64,000 nucleotides of DNA from positions 56,504,855 to 56,568,854 of the forward strand of contig OX326960.1 of assembly GCA_946800325.1 (NCBI GenBank), read 5' to 3'. Below are positions 36,601-47,917 of this stretch, in pieces. The notes under the pieces are model-generated. The model did not search any database. It worked only from the letters and a program-made list of their open reading frames with translations, and was not told where the DNA came from. Source of the stretch: Luzula sylvatica. Taxonomy: Eukaryota; Streptophyta; Magnoliopsida; Poales; Juncaceae. A program made the position numbers and the translations under genes. Every line of letters starts with the position of its first letter. Within the stretch, counting starts at the first letter, position 1.

Positions 36601-37692
36601 ACTGGCCTTGCCATCGATGCTTATGGTCCCATCAGTGACAATGCTGGTGGTATTGCTGAGATGGCTGGAATGAGCCACCGCATTAGAGAGCGCACCGATG
36701 CTCTTGACGCTGCTGGTAACACCACTGCTGCCATTGGCAAGGTATACATTAAAAAAAGTAAACTATTTATTTAATGTCCTTCTATATCTGTAAAAATATT
36801 AATTTTGTATCTTTCAGGGTTTTGCTATCGGATCTGCTGCTTTGGTCTCTCTTGCCCTATTCGGTGCCTTTGTGAGCCGAGCAGGAGTCTCAACTGTCAA
36901 TGTTCTAAGCCCAAAGGTTTTCGTCGGACTACTTGTTGGGGCCATGCTCCCATACTGGTTCTCGGCAATGACAATGAAGAGTGTGGGTAAAGCGGCCTTG
37001 AAAATGGTTGAGGAGGTGCGTCGCCAGTTCAACACCATCCCTGGACTCATGGAGGGCACTGCCAAGCCCGACTATGCAACCTGTGTTAAGATCTCCACCG
37101 ATGCTTCCATCAAGGAGATGATCCCACCTGGTGCCCTTGTCATGCTCACCCCCCTTATTGTCGGCACTCTCTTCGGTGTCGAGACCCTTTCTGGTGTCCT
37201 TGCCGGTGCTCTTGTTTCTGGAGTCCAGGTCTGTATTCATTCTTTATTCCTGAACATATTAATTCTTTCCTTGTTTATTATTCTCTAATATTAATAATCA
37301 TTCTTTTTTGCCTTCAGATTGCCATATCTGCATCTAACACTGGTGGTGCTTGGGACAACGCCAAGAAGTACATCGAGGTAATCATCAATAATTCTATCGT
37401 AAACTTTTCAATGGAGATAATTAATTGGCGTGTCGATAGAATCAAATATGGTATTTGGTGTGTTAATAATTGTTTTGTGGACTAGGCTGGTGCGTCCGAG
37501 CATGCAAGGACTCTCGGCCCCAAGGGATCTGACTGCCACAAAGCAGCTGTGATCGGCGACACCATTGGAGACCCCCTCAAGGACACATCTGGACCGTCGC
37601 TCAACATTCTCATCAAGCTCATGGCTGTCGAGTCCCTCGTCTTTGCCCCGTTCTTCGCTACCCATGGTGGCATTCTCTTCAAGTTATTTTGA
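33632..37692 (+). CDS. AVP1: Type I vacuolar H+-translocating pyrophosphatase
   Basis: Eight exons: 33632-33869, 35119-35693, 35782-36161, 36248-36334, 36411-36741, 36818-37228, 37318-37377, 37486-37692. They give 762 residues, close to the usual 760-770. The tonoplast pump hydrolyses pyrophosphate to drive H+ into the vacuole. The catalytic pocket is intact: [15 protein letters not shown] (K246, D249, D253, E259), [13 protein letters not shown] (D275, D279, D283), then near the C-terminus NAKKYIEAG and [15 protein letters not shown]. The motif [10 protein letters not shown], with Ala where K+-independent pumps have Lys, marks the K+-stimulated type I class. Many hydrophobic helices are visible, as expected for about 16 membrane spans. 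Exons are markedly richer in G+C than the surroundings. Intron 1 is long (1249 bp). Intron 4 begins with GC (36335), and no alternative GT keeps the frame. Symbol given by family resemblance. Confidence 0.97.
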
Positions 37693-38328
37693 GAACATTG
37701 AAATAGCAAAAAGCTCCCTCTGCGAGAGTGACCTTTATGGAATAACTTTCTTACAATCACCATTTTGTTTCTTTACTGTTTTGCATCAATATGGCCTCAT
37801 GGGCCGGTTAGTATTTTTTTTGTAGTGTTGGTTAGAGTTTGCTTGTGGCCTGTGTATTGCATGGCCTTGCAGTCTCTCTTTTTGTGGGGTGGACAAATGA
37901 ATGAACCATGCATGATGATGACGATCATAGTTGTGTTGAAGGTTATTAACCTTCGGTTCATAATATAAAGTATTCATTCGGTTATGTTTAATTAATTTCC
38001 TTTTCCACGAGGGTTGAGATTTGTCGGCGTAATAATAAATTTGTGTTTACTTAGCAATGAATGACGATCATAGCTTTTAATGCTCTTGCTGTTTTTTATA
38101 CATTAATTTTCATTATATTAGATAAATTCTAAAATTTTCCATCACATATTTTGCAGTGAGAATTTTTTTTGAAAATTGAGTATTTTTCAAGTAAAGTATT
38201 CAATAGTACAGTTTTTCCATATAGAAAATTGAGTAATTTTCCATCACATATTGCAGTGAGAAAATTTTGAAAATTGAGTATTTTTGAGGTGCATGTCCGG
38301 TCTCAGTTTTTCAAGTATTGGAAGTCTA
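37693..38328. other. 3' UTR and downstream spacer of the pyrophosphatase gene
   Basis: About 250-350 bp after the stop are of mixed composition and probably 3' UTR. Then AT-rich spacer follows, with a short repeat of TTTTCCATCACATATT and GCAGTGAGAA at 38138 and 38240. Confidence 0.5.
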
Positions 38329-39005
38329 GTTTGAAAGTGAATCCCGTATATAATTAATTTATTTGAAGAAATATTAAGTATTAATCATAATTGATTGTGT
38401 GATTTATTTGTTGATGCTTTATTTTTTTTTCCAATAAATTCAAGGTTCAAATCACGTCTAGGTTAATTTCTTTTTCATATTTTCATTGTGTGATTTATTG
38501 GTTGAAGTTCTAATTTTTTTTTCAGTAAATTCAAGTATCCGAAACATAGTTTGGAAGTGAATCCCGTATATAATTAATTTATCGTATATGATTAATTTAT
38601 TTGAAGAAATATTAAGTATTAGTCAATTGTGTGATTTATTTGTGGATGCTCCATTTTTTTTCCAATAAATTCAAGGTTCAAATCACGCCTGGGTTAATTT
38701 CTTTTTCATATTTTCATTGTGTGATTTATTGGTTGAAGTTCTAATTTTTTTTTCAGTAAATTCAAGTATCCGAAACATAGTTTGGAAGTGAATCCCGTAT
38801 ATAATTAATTTATCGTATATAATTCATTTATTTGAAGAAATATTAAGTATTAGTCAATTGTGATTTATTTGTGGATGCTCCATTTTTTTTCCAATAAATT
38901 CAAGGTTCAAATCACGCCTGGGTTAATTTCTTTTTCATATTTTCATTGTGTGATTTATTGGTTGAAGTTCTAATTTTTTTTCCAGTAAATTAAAGGTTCA
39001 AATCT
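38329..39005. repeat. Three-copy tandem repeat, unit about 225-235 bp, with B-box-like motif
   Basis: Copies begin near 38329, 38551 and 38779. Shared phrases are AAGTGAATCCCGTATATAATT, GAAGAAATATTAAGTATTA, AATTCAAGGTTCAAATCACG and TTCATTGTGTGATTTATTGG. GGTTCAAATC, with upstream TTATTGGTTGAAG, resembles the B and A boxes of a tRNA promoter, so the unit may be an amplified tRNA-derived SINE fragment. Confidence 0.75.
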
Positions 39006-39059
39006 TGTCTAGACTAATTTTCTTTTCATATTTTCATTGTTTTTGGAAAAAAACAATCT

Positions 39060-39135
39060 AAAATTATATTTCGTAGGATTTGAACCCATGACCTCTTAAA
39101 AGAGAGATAATTGTTTTACCAATAAACCACAATAT
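39060..39135 (-). mobile_element. tRNA-like SINE fragment
   Basis: On the minus strand, GTGGTTTATTGGTAAAACAA is followed about 35 bp later by GGGTTCAAATCC, in the spacing of A and B boxes. There is no complete cloverleaf. It lies next to the tandem repeats containing the same motif. Confidence 0.45.
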
Positions 39136-39567
39136 TTTTTTATGATCTTTAACAATTTTATTGTAATTTAACCTATTTTTAATTGGATAAATCATGTTTT
39201 TTGAAATGTTGGATCCTCTAAAAGTTTGGACCCGGAACCCGAACCTCTTGGACCTATAACCGAGACCGGGCCTGTTCCGGTGTCAAGTTATGAGCTCATG
39301 GGTGTTCCAACAACAACTGAAGTGTTTTTGCACACATATTTGTCTTCAAAAGATTATTTTAATTGATCTTCAAAATACAAAATAGCGTAATGAAAAATGT
39401 GAATTTTTGATGGCGAAAAAGAATGGTTGAGGGTATGGAGAAAATGTTTAATCATAATTTTGCATGTTAATATGAAAAAACGTCAATTAGTCCACTTTGG
39501 CCAAGCCTTCTCGTGAAAATATATTTTTTTATGGTCTTTAACAATATATTTGTTCAGGGTCTTATTT

Positions 39568-39690
39568 CACTCAATTTTATTTATTTTTCTATTTGTTATG
39601 ATTTTTAGAAGTGAGAAAGATGAAATTCTAAAAATTGATAGATAAACTTGTACAAATCATAACAAATAGAAAAATAAATGAAATTGAGTG
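39568..39690. other. Near-perfect 37-bp inverted repeat (hairpin)
   Basis: Arms 39568-39604 and 39654-39690 match at 36 of 37 positions and enclose a 49-base loop. Transcribed, this would fold into a long stem similar in size to a plant microRNA precursor or a tiny foldback element. No flanking duplication was seen. Confidence 0.7.
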
Positions 39691-41421
39691 ATAATCAATT
39701 ATGACGTTAAAACTAGATACGATTAATATTAAACATGTTATTTTTTTTGGCGATTTAAAAGATATAGAAAATAGTCATATCTATTTTACAAAACATGACA
39801 TGAAAAAGATATTTTTCATAGCAATTTAACCTAATTATCCAAATATCTTTTATCTTTTTATTTTTTATTATACAGACAAATTTTCAAACATGAAAAAGAT
39901 GCACAAACAGGTAAATAATGTAGAACTAATTTTATACAATTTTAAACATCACAAGAAAGTTTGTAATGCTAATTTTCTCATAAATCAATAATTAATAGAA
40001 AAATATAAATAAATTGGAAATTCAAGATAAATATCTCCAATTTCACACAATCATTCCTACACAATAAAATATCTAACAAAACAAACATAATTCAATTTGG
40101 ACATACCAATAAAAAGTAATGACATATTTATATATAGGTTCCTAAAATCTTACAGAAAAGTTCCAGTACAGGTGTTTGTACTTGCACTTCCGCCAACTAG
40201 GCTGGCGAATGTGCAAACATTTTTTTTTCTAATTTAAAATGAAAACAATTATAAAAGATAATAAAATAAATATTATTTTTCTCTTTTGCCAGAAGACTCG
40301 GCGAAAGTGGATTAATTAACTTTTTTTTTTCAAGTTAACATGCAATAATCATGGTTAAGTATTTTTGCCAGACCTTTTGGCGAAATACCATTATCTTCCG
40401 CTAGCCCCTCTGACGAATAGATAGATTTGCAAATTTGAAATTTGGTAGCTATTCTTAGCTTTTGGGAAGGCTACATGTCAATTTTTTTTGAAAAATGTAC
40501 ACTAATATTTCATTACACAAGGTTTTCTCTGTTCTAAAATTTTGGAATATTCGATTATTTTTGAATTTTTGCAAAAAAAAAAAAAAAATTGAATTAGTTT
40601 TCAATCACGATGTTTTTTGAGGAAACATGAAATTTTTTATATTTTCCTTGTTTTAGACGTTAATTTTGGTATTTTCTAGACAAATTTACCCTTTCTTTAA
40701 TTCTAATTAACTAAGAGATTACCCGCGCTTTGTGGCGAGTTTGTTCCATTTGATTTGTCATGAATTATTTATGATTAAGAATTATCTTTATTATTAAAGA
40801 AAGGGTAAATTTACTATTGAAATTGTTTAATGATTTTTGCGACCCCAATTAAATTCTATTGGGTCCATTTTAGTTTTGGTCCATCTAAAATTTTATTTAA
40901 AAAAAAAGTATTTTATAAAATCTATAAAGTCCATGTAATGCCATGAAAAAAAAAACCATCAAACAAATTTGTACACATCTTGCAAATTCTTAAAACAATT
41001 ATGCATGCACATGAAATATAAGATTAAGAAATATCATAAAGCATATATTTAAGTGCCTCGAATGTCGAATAGAACGAGATAATAAAGAATTAAATGTGAA
41101 TCCTTATTGAAAAATAAAGATATATTATCGAATTAATATTATCCTATGTAAAATGTAAATTAGTATGTATTTGATTTTCGTTTAAAAATCGATAGCTTAT
41201 TATATAGAAGATATTCCGTTCCATTGAGAAGTTGATCAAATTATCAATGAATTGTGAACAATTAATTAAAAAAAAGTATTATAAAAGAGCAATTATTTGT
41301 GAATTTAAAAAAAAAAAGAGTACACTGTTTTTTTTGGGGCTATCAACCAGTAGAGAAGGACGACTCCGGAGTGCATGAATGGGCCAAACAAAGACAATTC
41401 CGGGATGAATTACACTAGCGG
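39691..41421. other. Intergenic DNA with unidentified repeat fragments
   Basis: 40180-40420 contains repeated GGCGAA/TTCGCC-type phrases (GGCTGGCGAATG, CTCGGCGAAAGTGG, CTTTTGGCGAAA) that look like part of an unidentified transposon. 40715-40745 has ATTACCCGCGCTTTG. No gene is seen. Confidence 0.4.
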
Positions 41422-41978
41422 CTATGTTACGCGGATACTTCAAAAATGCAGAAGTATCATGAGGATACACGTATCCGATACGGATACGGGTGCGATACGG
41501 CTCGGATACGTATCCGATACGTCACGTGGCGTATCCGAATATTTTAATATTTTAATATTTTTTTTGGATACCGCGGGTATACGGCAGGATACGGCTGGAG
41601 ATACGTCCAGGATACGGTTGGGATACTCCATTTAGGATACTTCGGCACATTATATATTTTGGTCCATAATATTTTTAAATAAATTATATAGGATACTTCT
41701 AGGATACTTCTAGATTAGTTCTAAATTATTTTTAGAACAAGTTTATGATAGTTTTATGATACTTGTATTGTTTGATTGATGTTATTTATTATCATAATAT
41801 TTAATTTAAAAATATTATTAATTTATTATTTAATTTATTACTTATTTATTAATTATATATAATATAAATATACTAAACTAATAATTATATAGCCGTATCC
41901 GTATCCGTATCCGTGATTTTTTAAAAATTGCCGTATTCGTATCGTATCGGATACGCTACCCGTATCCGTGCAACATAG
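41422..41978. mobile_element. Complete non-autonomous hAT-like element of the GGATAC family, copy B
   Basis: The 557-bp element has the same termini as copy A at 2895 (CTATGTTACGCGGATAC ... GTATCCGTGCAACATAG) and a perfect 8-bp duplication ACTAGCGG (41414-41421 and 41979-41986). The two copies align along their whole length with modest divergence, including the GGATAC mosaic on the left, an AT-rich core, and a G-box CACGTG at 41523-41528. There is no transposase. Confidence 0.9.
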
Positions 41979-42134
41979 ACTAGCGGTCATCCGACGTTTA
42001 TTTCAGTGAAGTACAAAATCATTTCTTATATTATTATTATTATTATAATCAAGACTAATTTCGTGGTTCAAAGTTGAAGAAGCCAATAAAACATTTAACA
42101 TCCAAACTACTATATCTATATCATCGTTGATTAT

Positions 42135-44008
42135 GGGCATGTTTGATTTGAGGGATATTGGAATACATGGATATATCATGTACATGTATTTGTTTATCCA
42201 TGTATTTTACAATCCATACTAGTTGTTTGATTAGTTGGATTACAAAATCATGTATATCAAAATCTATTGTTTGATTCTTAGTTCGAAATCCATGATTTAT
42301 GAGTTAGTTATAAAATAAATAATATTATAAAATTAATCCATAATTTATTGAACATCTCATTCAAATGACATTATAAAAGTTCAATATTAAATATATATAA
42401 GAAAAACCAAAATAAAAATTTAAGTCGCACAATTACATCAGAGATTTTAACGACTACTGAGAATAAGCAAAAACATGCCTAAATCACGAGTTGTCGGCAA
42501 TTTTATTCACGAAGCCATTTTCTCCAGGTGTTATGCGGGCATCAGTCTCTGTGACCAAATCCCGACCTTTCTTCTTCAACCCTACAAAATCATAAGAATG
42601 TGTAAGCTGATTTATTTAGCTTTTCCAAACCTGCACACAAGATGTTTGTGATATTGTTTGTATGAAATTGGTTTGAAGACCATTTCTTTAACTCGGTGTC
42701 AGTAGTCATTATTCTAGCCTGTTTGAAATTGGATCCTCTTTGTTTTCAGATTACTAGTTACTACTTTCAAATTCAACGACAAATTGACTAGCAAAAAACA
42801 TTCAAATCAAATTATTCAACCTTGCACTAAACAAGAACCACTTTAAGAAGTGTACTGATTCGAATTTGAGTATGAATGCCGGTATTGACGGTAACAGTAC
42901 GGAAAGGAGCATAGTGGAATAACCAGTTTGATTTTAATTGAAGATTTTGGAACAATTTAGGGGCATTTTGGTAATTATTTTAATAATTACATACTCTGGA
43001 TTTAGTTGATGCCAAATTAAACCATATTAGATTCCAAAATTAGGATATATCATGTATGGTACCTCTGTTTTGAGATTGAGAAGATGTTTGTCGTCAGTGT
43101 CTTCAGCGAGTTCCATTTCTTTCATCTCTTGATATATTGTCCAAAACGAGAACTTGTGAATGAAATTGTACCAGTGAAAAGATGAAATTGTACAGGTGAA
43201 GCAATGTAAAATCTAGACAAAGGAATAAAACAACAAAACCAGCTGGCGATTGGAGAGAAGGGAATGGTAGCGCCATGGACTCACATGGAGAAGAGAATTA
43301 GGCAAAATTGGCGATGACGCATGATTAGATATGCTTTTGCAAGATGACTTTTTAATTTAACCTAGAATTGAAAACACTAATTAGCCCTAATTAGCTAAAT
43401 TGATATGCAAGTAATCTAAATATAAATTAACCTAATTAATACAAAATTTTGAAATGAACTCTAGTCAGACAATAGGATTCCGCCTAATTAAGAGCTGGCA
43501 AGTAGACGGAGATGGTACCATTGAAGAAAATTAAAGAGAGAGAGAAAGAGAATGGTACCAGTCACTCGAAGTAGATGGAGATGGTATCATTTCCCTTGAT
43601 TTAGAGCGAGAGAGAGAGAGAAAGAGACATGGATTAGAGCGAAGAAAAATGGCGAAGATGGAGAAAAATGGCGAAGACCTTGAGGACTGACAGCACCGAC
43701 GAATTGAGGAGCTAGAGAGACGGCGCCATTGAAGAAAACTAGAGCGAGAGAGAAAGAGACATGGGCGAACAGTTGCAAGATTGAGAGAGACATAGCCATT
43801 AACGACAAGTAAAGAAATGGCGCTAGTGAAGAAATACAGGGAGAAGCTTCGTCCGTGTATTTTGTTATCCCGCTTCTTGAACTGGACGACAAAATACAAG
43901 GATTCGAAGGATCAAATGCAATACATCACAAAATCAAACAAGAAATTTGAATCTAATCCAGAATTTCAATATACATTTACACCAAAATCCCTCAAATCAA
44001 ACAAGCCC
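42135..44008. mobile_element. Harbinger-like TIR element, 1.87 kb, with exon-like segments
   Basis: Left end GGGCATGTTTGATTTGAGGG; the inverted right end is GGGCTTGTTTGATTTGAGGG, one mismatch. TAT flanks both sides (42132-42134 and 44009-44011). Inside, on the minus strand, 43140-43051 reads like an exon (MKEMELAEDTDDKHLLNLKT), followed by GAG|GTACC. 42577-42478 also reads like one (KKKGRDLVTETDARITPGEN, ending in a stop) after TTTTGTAG. They do not join in phase directly, so an exon is missing or the copy is broken. GA repeats lie at about 43535-43625. No Harbinger transposase was recognised. Confidence 0.7.
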
Positions 44009-44510
44009 TATAACACCGTTGAAGAGTTGGGCAACAAGTAACAACTACCCCCACCATATATTTATTTCTTACATATTTTAAGACAATCTCATCTTATGAC
44101 ATCATACTAATTGTTCAAACTAGTCATGCTTACCAATTTCCTTCTATTCATACAAAGGTCCCAAAGCAGAACAACATAACAGCCAAATAGTATTTTTTAG
44201 CATGCAACAAAGTACCACTCATAGCTATATATAAATAGTAAGCACTAACATTTTTAGCATGCAATAAAACATATCTTAAGAGTCCATAATAATATAGTAA
44301 ATTAAATATAAATTACACAACCAAAGTTCACTTGCATCCATTAGAGCTGCTAACGACACATTCTACCTCTCCATCCTTCATTACTACTTCTGCAACACAA
44401 AAAATGAAAATCAAATAACATAAATATATTGTATTCAAGAAAAATTGCATCTAAAAGAGAATTACGCTTATTTATAGACAAGCCTCAAATCCTAAAGGAT
44501 GATTCGGCCA

Positions 44511-45627
44511 CTAATAGACAGGACCATCCAATTCGATCATGCCATCAAAGCTCCACAGGTCCATCATATCACTCATCTGATCCTGGTTCCCAAGTAAGCT
44601 TACAAATGACTCGTCTGATCCAACATCGTCGATCAGAAAATCCACAAACGGGTCCAAGACAGTAAGCCCGTCTCCCTTACCGGATCCCATCTCCGTATTC
44701 AAACCCGTATTCCCAGCAGATGTAACATCTTGAGTCGTCTTTACCTCTTTCTCCCAGCTAGAGAAGGAGTATGAGTTGCTGCCCTGATCTGACGAGTACA
44801 ATTTGGGCTTATTTTCCACTTCCATGATTGGTGGATTGGGGTTAGGGTTTGGAGTTGGAGTTGGAGTTGGTTTCTTCTTTTGGGGTGGTGTCTCCTCTGG
44901 GAAGTTGACTTTGGCTTTTTTGCCTCTGATGCGACGAGCTTCTGCATCGTAGGCTCGAGCAGCTTCCTCAGCAGTGTTGAAGGTGCCGAGCCAGACTCTG
45001 ACACCCTTTTGAGGATCGCGAATCTCGGCTGCCCATTTACCCCATGGGCGTTGCCTGATCCCCCTGTACTGGTTCTTCCTCTTCCTCTTTGGAGACTCCT
45101 TGGGAGCTTGAGCTGGCTCTTTGCTCACAGTGTTCGATTCTGCTGAAATATGAGAAAATCAAGAGAGTATAAAACTCAGCAATTATTTTTTTCTCATCTA
45201 TTAGATCTGATCTAATCAGACAATGTAATACTTTGCTAATCCCTAAACAGAACAATTTCACCAAGATCTAACACAAAACAACCAAATTAGCAAAATCTAT
45301 ACAAAAATACTTGCTCTAACCTTTAGAAACGGTGCTCTTAGCTTGAAAATCAAAGTTCTTAACCTCAACAACCTCATCTAAGAATCCCTCCTCATCAACC
45401 TCATTAAACAGCTTCTTATCTTCAATCTCCTCATCTGAATCGGCAAACTCCTCAAAATCAGCCTCGAAATCGTCAAAATCATCAAACTTACTCTTCCCCT
45501 TGTTGTTCTTGCTCGTTTTTTTCTGACGCTTCAAATCTGGCCAGAGATAGTTAGCCGTGACAAGCTTAGATCGACCTACGGCCGTCGCCGCCGGTATAAA
45601 GTCGGAAATTATCGCCCCACCGCACAT
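44511..45627 (-). CDS. Group VII ERF transcription factor (RAP2.12/RAP2.2 type)
   Basis: Two exons on the minus strand, 45627-45321 and 45142-44511, give 312 residues. The N-terminus [12 protein letters not shown] is the N-degron of group VII ERFs. In this family, after Met removal, Cys2 is oxidised when oxygen is present and the protein is degraded through the N-degron pathway. Under hypoxia it accumulates and activates anaerobic genes. [12 protein letters not shown] follows, then an acidic Asp/Glu-rich region (about 48-95). The basic KRKRKNQ precedes one AP2 domain (about 127-184: [45 protein letters not shown]) with the Ala and Asp of ERF-type domains. The Pro/Asn-rich linker [14 protein letters not shown] and an acidic C-terminus with WSFDGM complete it. 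The intron is at the position usual for the group. The acceptor is a CAGCAG tandem site. Confidence 0.95.
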
Positions 45628-46214
45628 CTCGCTTTGCTTTGGCTTTCTTCTTCAGTTCTCTGTATCTATTGTGTCTACCTCGAATTCATGTGACGAGGTA
45701 AGCCAGTGGGTGAGTAGAAAACGACAAAACAATGAGAATCTTCACAATAAAAATATAAACTCTGTAGTATTATGTAAAGCGGGTCAAATAAAGTGATTTC
45801 ATAACTTGTTACGCAATCAAAGATAATTATGTTAAACAAGAAACTCTACTTTGGAGGATGAGTTTGTTGGGAAAATATTTAGTCAGTAGCCGCCGTTACA
45901 TAGAATTCCTTTGGTAGAATATCCCCAGAATTCATAAATCAAGGAGATTGGAGTTCAACTATAAATCTCGACCGTCAAAACAATCATATATGATTTAAAT
46001 TAATTAATAAGCAAATCACCTATAAATATTTACTATACACTATACAGAAATATTTTGACTGCCGGTCAATAAGCGCCTAGACTAGAAGCTGCACGTCAAT
46101 TTTATATTTTTATTATTCATTTATTTATTTGTATATGTTATTATATTTTTCTAAACCTTAGGTGTCTGTATATATTTCGATATTTTATTACAAATTTATT
46201 TATTTTTATATTAT
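45628..46214. other. 5' leader and promoter region of the ERF-VII gene
   Basis: This region lies upstream of the minus-strand ATG at 45627. The first 100 bp are T/C-rich on the plus strand. No clear TATA box could be chosen. The region becomes AT-rich and transposon-derived after about 46150. Confidence 0.4.
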
Positions 46215-47917
46215 GAGAAATTTACATATTTATTTTTCTAATACTTAAAATAACATATTTATCTTTTCATAAATAAAAAATATCATATTTACTCAAAAAT
46301 GAAAACCATCCAATTTGTCCGTTAAAATTAACGGTTAAAATTTAAAACAAAAATAATATCATGTTTATCCTTTCAATATTTATCTTTTATAAAACGTAAA
46401 ATATCATATTTACCTTTCTAAAAATAAAAATATCATATTTACCCTATCAATAATCTAAATTAACATATGTATCTTTAATAAAAAGAAAATTTTCAAAAAA
46501 CCTCCTAATTTTTTTGGATATTCTAAAAAATCTCTTATCTTTTTGAAAACTCCAAACTCCAAACATGTACCAAACTTTTATTTTCAAATACCCTCCTATT
46601 GGTGAACTTTTTTGGATATTCCAAAAAAACTCCTATCTTTTTGGAAATTCCAAAAAAATTCTCTACCAAACTTTTATTTTCAAATACCCCCATGTAGGGG
46701 TTAAAACTAACTATGGAAGGTGTTAAAAAGAATGACAAAAATACTCTTCTATTTTCATGTGTAGTAATTAAAAAAATTGTAATTTTGATTGATTTATAAA
46801 AAAGTCCTAAAAAAAATTAGCATATAATAATTTTTAAAAAATAATTATTATATGTTATATTTATATAATTTTAATATTTCATACAATATATATATATTGG
46901 ACTTTTATATTTTTTTCGTGAAAAACTAACATAAAATAATAAGATGAACAACGATATTAAAAGAATACATTGCAAATATTTCAAAAAAAAATATCATGAA
47001 ACTATCAAAAAAATACATAAAAAGGTGAATGAAAATAAAATAAAAAACTAGATATTTTTCTATCAATATATTTTCAATGTGTTTATTTATTGTTGTTTAT
47101 TTTATTACTATCTGATGTTAGTTTTTCATGAATAATAAATGAAAAATTAAAATTATATAAACACAACATATAATAAATTTATTGTTTTGAAATCACTACA
47201 TGTTAAAAAAAAATATTTATGAATTTTCTTAAAACTAATAAAAAAAATAACAATATTTTTTTATTACTATTTACAACATATAAAAATAGAAAGGTAATTT
47301 GGTCAAAAAAAAAATTAACACCATTCATGGTTAGTTTTAATCTCTGTAGGAGCTATTTGAAAATAAAAGTTCGGTAAAGTAGATTTTTGGAGTTTCCAAA
47401 AAAATAAGGGATTTTTTAGAATATCCATATAAGTTAGGGTTTTTTTTTAATTTTCCCTTAATAAAATATCATATTTATCCTCCAATTTAAAATATACAAT
47501 ATATTTATATAATAATTTATTAAATATTTGGTTTCGCCTGATTCTGATGGTTCGTCTTACTATCCAAGTGAACATAGCAATGTTTTAGTTTGTGAACGGC
47601 GACCTCTGCATAAAACAAGAATGTTCGTATTTTGAAAAGTAAATATTATATCTTATTTCGGAAGTCTACATATGTTATTTTATATTATTGAAAGGATAAA
47701 TATGATATTTTGGATTTTTAAAAACATATATTTGCAAATAGTAATATATAATAATTTTAAATATTTACTATTAATTTTAACAAACAAATTAGATGATTCA
47801 AATTTTAGGATAAATATGATATTTTAGATTCGTGAGAGGATAACTATGATAGTTTGATATTTAGAAGAATAAATATGTTATTTTAAGTAAAAAAAAAAGG
47901 ATAAATATATAAATCTC
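46215..47917. mobile_element. Foldback element with long repeated arms
   Basis: The left end (GAGAAATTTACATATTTATT, then ACTTAAAATAACATATTTAT) is the inverse of the right end (ending TTATTTTAAGT...ATATATAAATCTC). Both arms, about 250-300 bp, consist of AATATCATATTTACC-type units pointing in opposite directions. The MITE at 46484-47457 is nested inside. The target duplication is not clear. No coding capacity. Confidence 0.55.
46484..47457. mobile_element. MULE-like MITE nested in the foldback element, 9-bp TSD
   Basis: The 974-bp element has about 70 bp of inverted ends (left has CTCCTAATTTTTTTGGATAT and TTTTTGAAAACTCC; right has GGAGTTTCCAAAAAAATAAG). TTAATAAAA flanks both sides (46475-46483 and 47458-47466). 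The core is AT-rich and related to 21850-22290. No transposase. Confidence 0.8.

Noticed and set aside
43817..44041. Open frame MALVKKYREKLRPCILLSRF near the right end of the Harbinger-like element
   Set aside because: It runs through the terminal inverted repeat and has no resemblance to a known protein.
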